DNA from: Nocardioides sp.
GTDB taxonomy: Bacteria; Actinomycetota; Actinomycetes; Propionibacteriales; Nocardioidaceae
NCBI RefSeq assembly: GCF_025965415.1
Contig: NZ_JAOPWY010000017.1
Coordinates: forward strand, 1-63,763
Direction: 5' to 3'
Length of the DNA stretch: 63,763 nt
In this document: piece by piece, positions 35,821 to 45,623 of the stretch
Numbering within the stretch: the stretch's first letter is position 1
How the letters are laid out: each line of letters begins with the position of its first letter
Notes under the pieces: generated by a model
Databases searched by the model: none
The model's input: the letters and a program-made list of their open reading frames with translations, nothing else
What the model was told of the DNA's origin: nothing
Translations under genes and position numbers: made by a program

Positions 35821-37713
35821 TCAGTGAGCGGTGAACTCGGCATCGATGACGTCGTCGTCATCGCTGCCGGACACGTCGTCGGAGGCGCCGGCAGACCCGG
35901 CCGGCGATGTGTCACCGGCCCGGGTGGCGGTGCTCAGCACCTGGGCCATCTGGTGGAGCTCGCCGGTCAGGGCGCGGAGGCGGTCGACGTCCTCGTCGCC
36001 CTCGACGGCCTGCCGGGCCTCCTCCACCAGCATCTCGGCGCGGGCGCGGTCGTGCTCGGGCACCGACGTGCCGGCCTCCTCGAGGGCCTTGCTCACCTGG
36101 TAGGCCACGGAGTCGAGCTCGTTGCGGGCGTCGACGCGTTCGCGCAGGGCGGCGTCCTCACCGCGGTGGGTCTCGGCGTCCTTGATCATCCGGTCCACCT
36201 CCTCCTTGCTGAGCGTGGAGGTCTCGCTGATGGTCACTTCCTGCTCGGCGCCGGTGTCCTTGTCGCGCGCCGAGACGTGCAGGATGCCGTTGGCGTCGAT
36301 GTCGAAGGTGACCTCGACCTGGGGCACCCCGCGAGGCGCGGGACGGATGTTCTCCAGCCTGAACCGGGCCAGCACACGGTTGTCGGCCGCTCTCTCCCGC
36401 TCACCCTGGAGGACGACGACGTCGACGGCGGACTGGTTGTCCTCCGCGGTGCTGAAGATCTCGGTCCGCCGCGCCGGGATGGTGGTGTTGCGCTCGATGA
36501 CCTTGGTCATCACCCCGCCCATCGTCTCGAGCCCCAGCGACAGGGGCGTGACATCGAGGAGCAGCACGTCCTTGACATCGCCCTTGATGATCGCTGCTTG
36601 GACGGCGGCGCCGATGGCGACGACCTCGTCCGGGTTGACGGTCATGTTGGGGTCCTTGCCACCGGTCAGGCGGCGGACCAATGCCTGCACGGCCGGGATC
36701 CGTGTCGAGCCTCCCACCAGGATGACCTCGTCGATGTCGTCTGCGGTCACCTTCGCATCCTCCATCGCCTGCTTGACCGGGCCGAGGCAGCGCTCGACGA
36801 GGTCGGCGGTGAGCTGCTCGAACGTCGACCTCATCAGGTTGACGTTGAGGTGCCTGGGCCCCGAGGCATCAGCGGTGACGAAGGGGAGGTTCACGGCCGT
36901 CTGGGTGACCGCCGAGAGCTCCACCTTGGCCTTCTCGGCAGCCTCGAACAGACGCTGCAGTGCCTGCGCGTCGTCACGAAGATCGATCCCGTTGGACTTC
37001 TTGAACTCGTCGGCCAGGTAGTCGACGATCCGCCGGTCGAAGTCGTCGCCGCCGAGATGCGTGTCCCCGGCCGTCGATCGGACCTCGACGACGCCCTCTC
37101 CGACGGTCAGGATGCTCACGTCGAACGTGCCCCCGCCGAGGTCGAAGACCAGCACGGTCTCGTTCTCCAGCTTGTCCATCCCGTAGGCCAGGGCAGCAGC
37201 GGTCGGCTCGTTGATGATCCGCAGGACCTCGAGCCCGGCGATCGTGCCGGCGTCCTTCGTGGCCTGTCGCTGCGCGTCGTTGAAGTGTGCCGGAACGGTG
37301 ATGACGGCCTCGGTGACCCGCTCGCCGAGGAACTTCCCGGCGTCGTCGACAAGCTTGCGAAGTACCTGTGCCGAGATCTCCTCCGGCGCGTAGAGCTTGC
37401 CGTTGACCTGGAAGCGCGCCGCGCCATCGGGGCCGGCGACCACGTCGAACGAGACCGCGGTCAGCTCGCTGCTGACCTCGTCGTACTTGTGGCCGATGAA
37501 CCGTTTCGCGGAATAGATCGTCCCCTTCGGGTTCAAGATCGCCTGCCGTCGGGCCATCTGGCCGACGAGTCGCTCACCGTTCTCCAGGAAGGCGACCACG
37601 GACGGCGTGGTCCGGTTGCCCTCCGCGTTGGGGATGACCTGCGGCTGACCGCCTTCCATCGCCGCGATCACCGAGTTGGTCGTACCGAGGTCGATACCCA
37701 CTGCCCTGCCCAT
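35821..37713 (-). CDS. dnaK: DnaK (Hsp70) chaperone
   Basis: From the ATG at 37713 the protein has 630 aa. The ATPase domain has [17 protein letters not shown] (6-22), [30 protein letters not shown] and [15 protein letters not shown]. The peptide-binding domain follows ([17 protein letters not shown]), then a helical lid and an acidic tail [10 protein letters not shown] typical of bacterial DnaK. It is the first gene of the eight-gene operon. The ribosome site is weak (GATGGGG). No CIRCE or HAIR repeat is seen upstream, where a pair of 14-bp repeats lies instead. Confidence 0.97.
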   Translation of the reverse strand: MGRAVGIDLGTTNSVIAAMEGGQPQVIPNAEGNRTTPSVVAFLENGERLVGQMARRQAILNPKGTIYSAKRFIGHKYDEVSSELTAVSFDVVAGPDGAARFQVNGKLYAPEEISAQVLRKLVDDAGKFLGERVTEAVITVPAHFNDAQRQATKDAGTIAGLEVLRIINEPTAAALAYGMDKLENETVLVFDLGGGTFDVSILTVGEGVVEVRSTAGDTHLGGDDFDRRIVDYLADEFKKSNGIDLRDDAQALQRLFEAAEKAKVELSAVTQTAVNLPFVTADASGPRHLNVNLMRSTFEQLTADLVERCLGPVKQAMEDAKVTADDIDEVILVGGSTRIPAVQALVRRLTGGKDPNMTVNPDEVVAIGAAVQAAIIKGDVKDVLLLDVTPLSLGLETMGGVMTKVIERNTTIPARRTEIFSTAEDNQSAVDVVVLQGERERAADNRVLARFRLENIRPAPRGVPQVEVTFDIDANGILHVSARDKDTGAEQEVTISETSTLSKEEVDRMIKDAETHRGEDAALRERVDARNELDSVAYQVSKALEEAGTSVPEHDRARAEMLVEEARQAVEGDEDVDRLRALTGELHQMAQVLSTATRAGDTSPAGSAGASDDVSGSDDDDVIDAEFTAH

Positions 37714-37774
37714 GACTACCCCATCTCGCCGGAAGCACTGTCCAGCTCGATGCTTCTCCGAGGGCACGTCACCT

Positions 37775-37893
37775 GCATCCCGTGAACAGGTACACCTGGC
37801 GGACCGATCACCCGGCACGCGCCATGCGGCGCGGAGCCGGGCACGTGTCCCTCCCATGTCTCAGGACCGCAGCTCGCCAGCATCCCGTGAACA
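37775..37893. promoter_or_regulatory. Two 14-bp direct repeats upstream of dnaK
   Basis: GCATCCCGTGAACA occurs at 37775-37788 and again at 37880-37893, 105 bp apart, in the 204-bp region between dnaK and the LuxR gene. The first is flanked by ACCTG and CAGGT inverted arms (37771-37775, 37787-37791). The exact 14-bp match suggests binding sites of a regulator of the dnaK operon or two promoter elements. Confidence 0.45.
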
Positions 37894-37917
37894 TGAGTTG
37901 TCGACGGTCCGGATCGG

Positions 37918-38808
37918 CTAGGGGTGAGCCTCGGCGCGGTGGTGCTGCAGGGCCAGCACGGTCAGCTCGACCCGCGAGTGGATGTCGAGCTTGAGGTAGA
38001 TGTGCTTGAGGTGGGCGTCGACCGTGTGGTGGGAGACGACCAGCTCCTCGGCGATCCTGCGGTTGGTCATCCCCCGGAACACGCGGGAGGCGACCCGCAG
38101 CTCGGCGTCGGTGAGCGACGCCCATGCACGTTCCAGCCCGCCCTCGGCGTCGGCACCTGCCTTGACCAGGGGATACCGGGTGGCGGCGGCGGCCTCGGCA
38201 GCCAGCAGGTACTCCCCTGGGGCCACGTAGTGGGGGTTGTCGATCACCGTGCGGTCCAGCAGGACCTTCGGGTGGGTGCGGAGCACCTCGACGAGCATGT
38301 CGGCCCCGAACTTCTTCAGGTCGTAGAGACACATGAGGATGGCGGGGACCTCATCCACGAGGTGGTTGAGCGCCGACTCGTAGAGGAACAGGTCGTCGCA
38401 GCCCGGCGCGCCCGGCATCACCCACGACATCTCGCCGGCGGCCCGGACCAGGTCGAAGTCGTCGGCAATCGCCGCGTCCACGCTCGCGGAGAGGAAGCTC
38501 ATCATGTCGTCGATGCTGAACTCGCCCGAGCGGAGGTAGGCGTCCGACGCCCGTTCCACGTCGAGCTGTGCCGATCGCCGCGAGTACGCCGGTCCGGGCT
38601 GCCCCAGGGCCCGGTCCCGGACCAGGGCCGGCTCGAGGTCGTCGATCAGGCACAAGCACTTGTCGCCGTTGCGCAACCCCTCGTCGAGGAAGGGGAACAG
38701 CAGCCGGTCGCGCTCGGCCGGCCCGGAGTAGAGGGCGCAGAAGTGTGTCCCTGGGCTGACAGCACCGACGCCGGGGATGCCCAAGCTCAGACCATTCATG
38801 GAGCCCAC
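37918..38808 (-). CDS. MEDS-domain LuxR-type transcriptional regulator
   Basis: The 296 residues begin at a GTG, with an ATG three codons in. Residues about 15-190 are a MEDS (DcmR-like) sensory domain: HFCALYSGPAERDRLLFPFL near 22 and later LMCLYDLKKFGADMLVEVLR with PKVLLDRTVIDNPHYV. A LuxR helix-turn-helix sits at about 230-290 (LTDAELRVASRVFRGMTNRR, VSHHTVDAHLKHIYLKLDIH). It lies upstream of the dnaK operon in the same direction and may control it. The ligand is unknown. Confidence 0.85.
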   Translation of the reverse strand: MGSMNGLSLGIPGVGAVSPGTHFCALYSGPAERDRLLFPFLDEGLRNGDKCLCLIDDLEPALVRDRALGQPGPAYSRRSAQLDVERASDAYLRSGEFSIDDMMSFLSASVDAAIADDFDLVRAAGEMSWVMPGAPGCDDLFLYESALNHLVDEVPAILMCLYDLKKFGADMLVEVLRTHPKVLLDRTVIDNPHYVAPGEYLLAAEAAAATRYPLVKAGADAEGGLERAWASLTDAELRVASRVFRGMTNRRIAEELVVSHHTVDAHLKHIYLKLDIHSRVELTVLALQHHRAEAHP

Positions 38809-39005
38809 CGTCCACCGGTATCCAAGACCGGGATCGAGGTTCGCAACCTGCGTTCGACACTACCGCATCCGGGACCGGTTGCCCCTCCCCCGGACTGCCC
38901 GACTGGCAGAAGGTGGATAGACCGGCAGGCGCACGAGGTCGAGCGCGTGGCGAGGCACTCGGAACAAGGGGCCTAGCATGGCTCGTGACGACGGGAGGGC
39001 CGCCG

Positions 39006-40031
39006 GTGATCACCACGGTGAGCACGGTGAAGGACGACCTCCCGCGCCTCGAGCGATGGATCGATCGCAACACGGCCGCGGGCGTCGATCGGATGGTGGT
39101 CTTCCTCGACGACCGGGACGATGCCCGGACGGCCCAGCTGCTCGACGCCCGACCCGGCGTGATCGCCGTCGACGCCGGCTCGTGGTGGGGTGACGAGCAA
39201 CCGGCGAGACTGAATGCCCGCCAGCGCACCAACGCCAACGCCGCGCTGCGTGTGGTGCGCGAGAACGACCCACGAGGATGGATGTTCCACATCGACGGGG
39301 ACGAGGTCCTCCATCTCGACAAGGACCGCCTGCTGGCGCTTCCCGAGGACACCGACGCCGTGCGACTCGCGCCGCTGGAGGCCCTGTCCCAGTGGGAATG
39401 GCCGAACGACGAGGTGACGGTCTTCAAGCGCCTCCTCACCGCCGAGGAGCTGGACCTGCTCCACCTCCTGGGGATGCTCGAGCGTCCCGACAACGACGCC
39501 TACTTCCGCGGCCACACCTCTGGCAAGGCTGGGCTGCGCGTCTCGTCCGAGGCGTGGTTGGAGATCCACCGAGTGGTGGACGACAGCAGGGCACCCGTCC
39601 CCGCTCACCGCGCGTCCTGGCTGCAGGTCCTGCACTACGAGTCCCACACCCTCGAGGAGTTCGTCCGCAAGTGGACCAACCACACGACGTCCGGTCACCG
39701 CCTGGTGGCCCGGCCCGAGCGGCGCCGCCTGGCATCGGCGATGACGGCGGGGGGCTGGGGAGAGTGGGCGCCCGAGGTGGCGGACCAAGTGCGCCGCGAC
39801 CTGTTCGCGGCCACCGCGCTCGACGACCGGGCGGGACTGGAGAGACTCGGCCTTCTGGTGTCCCCGGTCATGTCCCCCGTCATGGCGGTGGGACCGGCCG
39901 CGCCCGCGCCCGCCGATGCGCACCATGAGGGGATCAGGGAGGGACTTGCCGAGCTCGCGGGCGCGGACAAGTCGAGGTTCTCCCTCGACGCCCCGGACGC
40001 GCGGGAGCGAACGACCTCCGTCCAGCAGTAA
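39006..40031 (+). CDS. Glycosyltransferase family 2-type protein
   Basis: I take GTG at 39006 (VITTVSTVKDDLPRLERWID) because GGGAGGG lies 6-12 nt before it; GTG at 38985 would add 7 residues. The 341 residues have the N-terminal strand and Lys-Asp-Asp/Glu-Leu pattern of the GT2_4/GT92-like group. The metal-binding DxD-like motif is GWMFHIDGDEVLHLD (about 95-109), followed by RGHTSGKAGLRV. It is a sugar transferase acting on an unknown acceptor. The last 60 residues are disordered and Ala/Pro-rich. It sits upstream of the carboxylase gene, 67 bp away, and is not clearly linked to it. Confidence 0.75.
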   Translation: MITTVSTVKDDLPRLERWIDRNTAAGVDRMVVFLDDRDDARTAQLLDARPGVIAVDAGSWWGDEQPARLNARQRTNANAALRVVRENDPRGWMFHIDGDEVLHLDKDRLLALPEDTDAVRLAPLEALSQWEWPNDEVTVFKRLLTAEELDLLHLLGMLERPDNDAYFRGHTSGKAGLRVSSEAWLEIHRVVDDSRAPVPAHRASWLQVLHYESHTLEEFVRKWTNHTTSGHRLVARPERRRLASAMTAGGWGEWAPEVADQVRRDLFAATALDDRAGLERLGLLVSPVMSPVMAVGPAAPAPADAHHEGIREGLAELAGADKSRFSLDAPDARERTTSVQQ

Positions 40032-40098
40032 CCTCACAGCCGTGACAGTCTCGCGACGACGATCCGGCGAGCGGACCGTCGGGTCAGGAGCTCCCAGG

Positions 40099-43000
40099 AT
40101 GTTCACCCGAGTGGCGATCGTGAATCGTGGTGAGGCCGCGATGCGACTGATCCACGCCGTCCGCGACCTGAACGCGCAGGGCGACGGGGAGCCGATCCGT
40201 GCGATCGCGCTCCACACCGACGAGGAGCGTACGGCGATGTTCGCGCGGGAGGCCGACGAGGCCTACTCGCTGGGTCCCGCCTCGGCGCGCCCCTACATCG
40301 ACCTCGCCGTCCTGGAGCGCGTGCTGGTCGAGTGCGCAGCGGACGCGGTCTGGGTGGGCTGGGGATTCGTCGCGGAGGACCCCGCGTTCGCGGACCTGTG
40401 CGAGCGGATCGGCGTGACCTTCATCGGTCCGAGCGCCGAGGCGATGCGCAGGCTCGGCGACAAGATCGGTTCCAAGCTCCTCGCGGAAGAGGTCGGCGTA
40501 CCGGTCGCGCCGTGGAGCGGAGGTGCGGTCGACACTCTCGAGGACGCGCTGGCCGCGGCCGAGCGGATCGGCTACCCGCTCATGCTCAAGGCGACCGCCG
40601 GCGGAGGTGGCCGGGGCATCCGCCGGGTCGACACGGGCGCCGAGCTCGAGGACGCCTACCAGCGCACGCGCGACGAGGCGGAGCGCGCCTTCGGCAGCGG
40701 CGTGGTCTTCCTCGAGCGCCTCGTGACCGGGGCACGGCACGTCGAGGTCCAGCTGATCGCCGACAGCCACGGCACCGCGTGGGCGGTCGGTGTGCGCGAC
40801 TGCACGGTGCAACGGCGCAACCAGAAGGTGATCGAGGAGTCGGCCTCTCCCCTGCTCGACGCCAGCCAGACCGACGAGGTCAAGGCGTCCGCGGAGCGGC
40901 TCGCCCTCGCCGTCGGCTACGTCGGCGCCGGGACGGTCGAGTTCCTCTACCACCCCGGCGAGCGGTCGTTCGCCTTCCTCGAGGTCAACACCCGCCTGCA
41001 GGTGGAGCACCCGATCACCGAGGCGACGACGGACCTCGACCTGGTCAAGGCCCAGCTGCACGTGGCGGCAGGCGGCCACCTCGAGGGCTCGAAGCCCGTG
41101 GAGCGCGGGCACGCCGTCGAGGCGCGGCTCAACGCCGAGGACCCGGATCGCGACTTCGCCCCGTCCCCCGGTCGGATCGCACTGCTCGACCTGCCCTCGG
41201 GACCCGGCATCCGCGTGGACACCGGCGTCGGCGAGGGCGACACCATCCCGGCCGACTTCGACTCGATGATCGCCAAGATCATCGCCTACGGCCGCACCCG
41301 CGACGAGGCGCTCGCACGACTGCGCCGGGCGATGGCGGAGACCACCGTGGTGATCGAGGGCGGGGCCACCAACAAGGGCTTCATCCTCGACCTCCTGGAC
41401 CAGTCCGAGGTCGTCGACGGCGAGGCCGGCTGGGCCGACACCAGCTGGATCGACCGGGTCCGCGCCGAGGGTCGGCTCGTCGTGCACGAGCACTCCGGCA
41501 TCGCCGTGGTCGCTGCGGGCATCGAGGCGTACGAGGACGAGGCCCAGGTCGAGGTCACCCGGTTGCTCGAGAGCGCCCGCGGCGGCCGCCCGCAGGTGCA
41601 GCACAAGGTCGGCCGGGCGGTCGACTTCAAGCTGCGCGGGGTCGCGCACAAGGTCACCGTGATCCAGATCGGTCCGCAGCGGTTCCGCGTGGGCGTGGAG
41701 TCCGGCGGCGTCGAGCAGGTCGTGGTGGCGGACATCGAGCGGCTCGACGAGTTCCGCAGCCGGATGACCGTCGGCGACCAGCGCTACCGCCTGGTCACCG
41801 CGATGCACGGTCCCGTCTACACGGTCGAGGTCGACGGCGTGACCCACCGGGTCAGCCGCGACGAGGGCGGCGTGCTCCGCTCACCGGCCCCCGCGCTGGT
41901 CGTCGCGTCCCCCGTCGTGGTCGGCGACGTGGTCGCGGCCGGCGCTCCCGTCCTGGTCCTCGAGTCGATGAAGATGGAGACGGTGCTGCGAGCGCCGTTC
42001 GCGGCACGCGTGCGCGAGCTTCTCGTGCTGACCGGGAGCCAGGTCGAGACCGGTGCCCGGCTGGTGCGTCTCGAGCCCGTCGAGGAGGACGCCCCGGAGG
42101 AGGTGGCTCCCGACGAGGCCGGACCGGCGCTCGGCCTGCCGCCCGCGGTGCCGCCCGCGTCCGCGCGTGAGCGCGCTGCGCGGAGCCGCGCCGACGTCGC
42201 CGCGATGGTGATGGGGTACGACGTCGATGCGAGCGAGGAGGGCGACGTGGTCGCCGGCTACCTCGCGGCCCGCGACGAGCTGGTGGCGGCCGGCGTCGAC
42301 GTGGTGGTCGACGAGATCGACCTCCTCGGCCTGTTCGCCGACCTCGCCGAGCTCAGCCGCAACCGCCCCGTCGGGGAGGACCTCCACACCGAGCTGCGCG
42401 TGCACAGCTCGCGGGAGCACTTCCACACCTTCCTGCAGAGCCTCGACGTGGACCGTGGCGGACTCCCCGAGCAGTTCCGTGACCGCCTGACCAAGGTGCT
42501 CGGCCACTACGGCGTGACCGACCTGGACCGCACCCCGCAGCTGGAGGAGGCGGTGTTCCGCATCTTCCTGGCGCAGCAGCGCCCCGTCCCCGAGGTCCGC
42601 CTCGCCACCGAGCTGCTCCAGCGCTGGATCGTCGAGGCCCCGCCGGCCGAGGACCTCGCCGTCGCGGCACGCGACCTGCTCGAGCGGCTCGTCAGGTCCA
42701 CCCAGCTCCGCTTCCCGGTGGTCGGCGACCTGGCCCGCAGCACGCGCTTCCGCTGGTTCGACCAGCCGCTGGTCGACGAGGAGCGTTCGAGCGTGCTCGC
42801 GGGCGTCCGCGACGAGGTCGCGGCCCTGGCGGCGGACCCCGGCGCTCCCGACCGCACCGTCCGGCTGGAGGCGCTGGCCGCGATCCCGGAGCAGGTCGTG
42901 CGCTTCCTCGCGGAGCGGCTCGAGGACGGCGTGCCCGAGCAGGAGCCCCTGCTCGAGGTGCTGGTGCGCCGGCACTACCGCGAGCACGAGCTGCACGACC

Positions 43001-45618
43001 TGCGGTCCATCGTGCTCGGGGGGCGGACGTTCGCGGTGGCCGACTACGTCCTCGACGACCGCCCCACCCGGGTGGTCTCCACGGAGGGCATCCTCGCCGA
43101 GCTCAGCGACCCGGGCAGCGGCCTCGTCGCGGCCCTCGGCGACCAGGTCTCCGCCCGGCCGGCCGGTCACGAGGTGGTGATCGACCTCTACCTGCACTGG
43201 CCCCAGGCCCCGGAGGCGCCGGAGCAGGCCAGCGCGGAGCTCGCCCGCATCGTTGCGACCCTGCCGTTCGCCCACGACGTACGCCGGATCGCGGTGGCGG
43301 TCTGCCCCGGCGGCGGCACGCCGGTCACCTACTACACCTTCCGGCCGGTCGCGGGCGGCGGGATCGTCGAGGACGACCTCGTCCGCGGCGTGCACCCGAT
43401 GGTCGGCCGCCGCCTCGATCTCTGGCGGTTGCGTGACTTCCACGTCACCCGGATCGAGGCGCCCGAGGACGTCCTGCTCTACGAGTGCGTCGCCCGTGAG
43501 AACCCCGCCGACCGCCGGCTGGTGGCCCTGGCGCAGGTCCGCCAGCTCGCCGTCGTACGCGACGAGAGCGGCAGGGTCACCGGCCTGCCCCACGCGGAGC
43601 GGGCCGTGGAGAACTGCCTGGAGGCGATCCGTCGCGTGCGGACGTCGCGCGGCGCGGCAGGGAGCAAGCTCGACACCAACCACGTGTGGGTGCAGGTGTG
43701 GCCGGTGGTCGAGGCCGACATCGAGCAGCTCACCACACTGCAGAGCAAGATCACCCCGCTCACCGACGGCGCCGGCATCGAGGAGGTGCTCGCGCAGGGC
43801 CGGGTGATCGGCCCCGACGGCACCCCCTTCCCCATCGCGCTGCGGTTCCACGCCCGACCCGGCGCCGGGGTCACGGCGTCCGTCGAGGGCCCCCCGACCG
43901 AGCGGCTCAAGCCCCTCGACGACTATGCGTCCAACGTCGCCCGGGCCCGTCGCCGTGGCCTGGTCTACCCCTACGAGCTCGAGGGGGTGCTCGCCGGCCC
44001 GGACGGGAGCCTCGTCGAGCACGACCTCGACGAGACCGGCGCCCTGGTGCCGGTCGACCGCGGACCCGGCCAGAACGTGGCCGGGATCCTGGTCGCCGTC
44101 GTGACCACCCCGACCCCGCTCCACCCCGAGGGCGTCACCCGGGTCGTGCTCTGCGGCGACCCGACCAAGGCGCTCGGCGCGGTGTCGGAGCCGGAGTGCT
44201 CGCGCATCATCGCCGCCATCGACCTCGCCGAGCGGATGCAGGTGCCGGTGGAGTGGTACGCGCTCTCCGCGGGCGCCCGGATCTCGATGGACTCCGGCAC
44301 GGAGAACATGGACTGGGTCGCGGCCGCTCTCAAGCGGATCGTCGAGTTCACCCAGGCCGGCGGTGAGATCAACGTGGTGGTCGCAGGCATCAACGTCGGC
44401 GCGCAGCCCTACTGGAACGCCGAGGCGACGATGCTCATGCACACCAAGGGCATCCTGGTGATGACACCGGACAGCGCGATGGTGCTGACCGGCAAGCAGT
44501 CGCTCGACTTCTCCGGCGGCGTGTCCGCGGAGGACAACTTCGGCATCGGTGGCTACGACCGCGTGATGGGCCCGAACGGGCAGGCGCAGTACTGGGCCCC
44601 CGACCTCGCCGGCGCCTTCAACGTGCTGATGGCACACTACGACCACACCTACGTCGTGCCCGGTGAGACCCATCCGCGGCGGGCGAGCACCACCGACCCC
44701 GCGGACCGCGACGTCTCGTCGTACCCGCACGTCTCGGCCGACAGCGACTTCACCACCGTCGGCGAGATCTTCTCCGCGGCCACCAACCCGGAGCGCAAGA
44801 AGGCCTTCGACATCCGCACCGTGATGCGCGCGCTCGCCGACCAGGACCACCCGGTGCTCGAGCGCTGGGCGGGCATGGCCGACGCGGACACCGCCGTGGT
44901 CCAGGACGCCCACCTCGGCGGCTATCCCGTCTGCCTGCTCGGGATCGAGTCGCGACCGGTCCCCCGCCGCGGCTTCCCGCCCACCGACGGACCGGACATC
45001 TACACCGCCGGCACGCTGTTCCCGAAGTCGTCGAAGAAAGCGGCCCGCGCGATCAACGCGGCGAGCGGCAACCGTCCCCTCGTCGTCCTCGCGAACCTCT
45101 CCGGCTTCGACGGCTCGCCGGACTCGATGCGCAACCTCCAGCTGGAGTACGGCGCCGAGATCGGCCGTGCGATCGTCAACTTCGACGGACCGATCGTCTT
45201 CTGCGTCATCTCGCGCTACCACGGCGGCGCGTTCGTGGTGTTCTCCAAGGCTCTCAACCCCCGCATGACCGTGCTGGCCCTCGAGGGGTCGTTCGCGTCG
45301 GTGATCGGCGGTGCCCCGGCTGCGGCGGTCGTGTTCGCCGGCGAGGTCGAGAAGCGCACGTCGGCCGACCCCCGCGTCCGCGACGTCGAGGCCAGGATCG
45401 CCGACGCCACGGGACCGGACCGGAGCCGGATGGTCGTCGAGCTGGCCGACCTGAAGGCCGCGGTGCGCCCCGAGAAGATCGGTGAGGTCGCCGCCGAGTT
45501 CGACGGCGTCCACGACGTCCACCGGGCCGTCCGGGTGGGTTCGGTGGACGAGGTCGTCGCGGTCCAGCGGCTGCGGCCGAGGGTGATCGAGGCGATCGAG
45601 GAGGGACTCGGCAGCTGA
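40099..45618 (+). CDS. Single-chain acyl-CoA carboxylase (BC-BCCP-CT fusion)
   Basis: The ATG at 40099 gives 1839 aa. The biotin carboxylase domain spans about 1-450 (VAIVNRGEAAMRLIHAVR, KATAGGGGRGIRRV, FLEVNTRLQVEHPITE). A biotinyl domain carries LESMKMETV with biotin Lys K625. A long central region (about 680-1130) lacks catalytic motifs. The carboxyltransferase halves span about 1200-1839 (SMDSGTENMDWVAAALKRI, MLMHTKGILVMTPDSAMV, LSGFDGSPDSMRN, SRYHGGAFVVFSKALNPRM). One polypeptide thus holds all steps of acetyl- or propionyl-CoA carboxylation. Most bacteria use separate subunits, though long fusions are known in some actinobacteria. It is monocistronic and converges on pcaJ with a 5-bp gap. 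Confidence 0.9.
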   Translation: MFTRVAIVNRGEAAMRLIHAVRDLNAQGDGEPIRAIALHTDEERTAMFAREADEAYSLGPASARPYIDLAVLERVLVECAADAVWVGWGFVAEDPAFADLCERIGVTFIGPSAEAMRRLGDKIGSKLLAEEVGVPVAPWSGGAVDTLEDALAAAERIGYPLMLKATAGGGGRGIRRVDTGAELEDAYQRTRDEAERAFGSGVVFLERLVTGARHVEVQLIADSHGTAWAVGVRDCTVQRRNQKVIEESASPLLDASQTDEVKASAERLALAVGYVGAGTVEFLYHPGERSFAFLEVNTRLQVEHPITEATTDLDLVKAQLHVAAGGHLEGSKPVERGHAVEARLNAEDPDRDFAPSPGRIALLDLPSGPGIRVDTGVGEGDTIPADFDSMIAKIIAYGRTRDEALARLRRAMAETTVVIEGGATNKGFILDLLDQSEVVDGEAGWADTSWIDRVRAEGRLVVHEHSGIAVVAAGIEAYEDEAQVEVTRLLESARGGRPQVQHKVGRAVDFKLRGVAHKVTVIQIGPQRFRVGVESGGVEQVVVADIERLDEFRSRMTVGDQRYRLVTAMHGPVYTVEVDGVTHRVSRDEGGVLRSPAPALVVASPVVVGDVVAAGAPVLVLESMKMETVLRAPFAARVRELLVLTGSQVETGARLVRLEPVEEDAPEEVAPDEAGPALGLPPAVPPASARERAARSRADVAAMVMGYDVDASEEGDVVAGYLAARDELVAAGVDVVVDEIDLLGLFADLAELSRNRPVGEDLHTELRVHSSREHFHTFLQSLDVDRGGLPEQFRDRLTKVLGHYGVTDLDRTPQLEEAVFRIFLAQQRPVPEVRLATELLQRWIVEAPPAEDLAVAARDLLERLVRSTQLRFPVVGDLARSTRFRWFDQPLVDEERSSVLAGVRDEVAALAADPGAPDRTVRLEALAAIPEQVVRFLAERLEDGVPEQEPLLEVLVRRHYREHELHDLRSIVLGGRTFAVADYVLDDRPTRVVSTEGILAELSDPGSGLVAALGDQVSARPAGHEVVIDLYLHWPQAPEAPEQASAELARIVATLPFAHDVRRIAVAVCPGGGTPVTYYTFRPVAGGGIVEDDLVRGVHPMVGRRLDLWRLRDFHVTRIEAPEDVLLYECVARENPADRRLVALAQVRQLAVVRDESGRVTGLPHAERAVENCLEAIRRVRTSRGAAGSKLDTNHVWVQVWPVVEADIEQLTTLQSKITPLTDGAGIEEVLAQGRVIGPDGTPFPIALRFHARPGAGVTASVEGPPTERLKPLDDYASNVARARRRGLVYPYELEGVLAGPDGSLVEHDLDETGALVPVDRGPGQNVAGILVAVVTTPTPLHPEGVTRVVLCGDPTKALGAVSEPECSRIIAAIDLAERMQVPVEWYALSAGARISMDSGTENMDWVAAALKRIVEFTQAGGEINVVVAGINVGAQPYWNAEATMLMHTKGILVMTPDSAMVLTGKQSLDFSGGVSAEDNFGIGGYDRVMGPNGQAQYWAPDLAGAFNVLMAHYDHTYVVPGETHPRRASTTDPADRDVSSYPHVSADSDFTTVGEIFSAATNPERKKAFDIRTVMRALADQDHPVLERWAGMADADTAVVQDAHLGGYPVCLLGIESRPVPRRGFPPTDGPDIYTAGTLFPKSSKKAARAINAASGNRPLVVLANLSGFDGSPDSMRNLQLEYGAEIGRAIVNFDGPIVFCVISRYHGGAFVVFSKALNPRMTVLALEGSFASVIGGAPAAAVVFAGEVEKRTSADPRVRDVEARIADATGPDRSRMVVELADLKAAVRPEKIGEVAAEFDGVHDVHRAVRVGSVDEVVAVQRLRPRVIEAIEEGLGS

Positions 45619-45623
45619 CGGCG

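Noticed and set aside
37714..37917. HspR (HAIR) or CIRCE operator before dnaK
   Set aside because: Neither CTTGAGT-N7-ACTCAAG nor the CIRCE repeat is present; only the 14-bp direct repeats were found.
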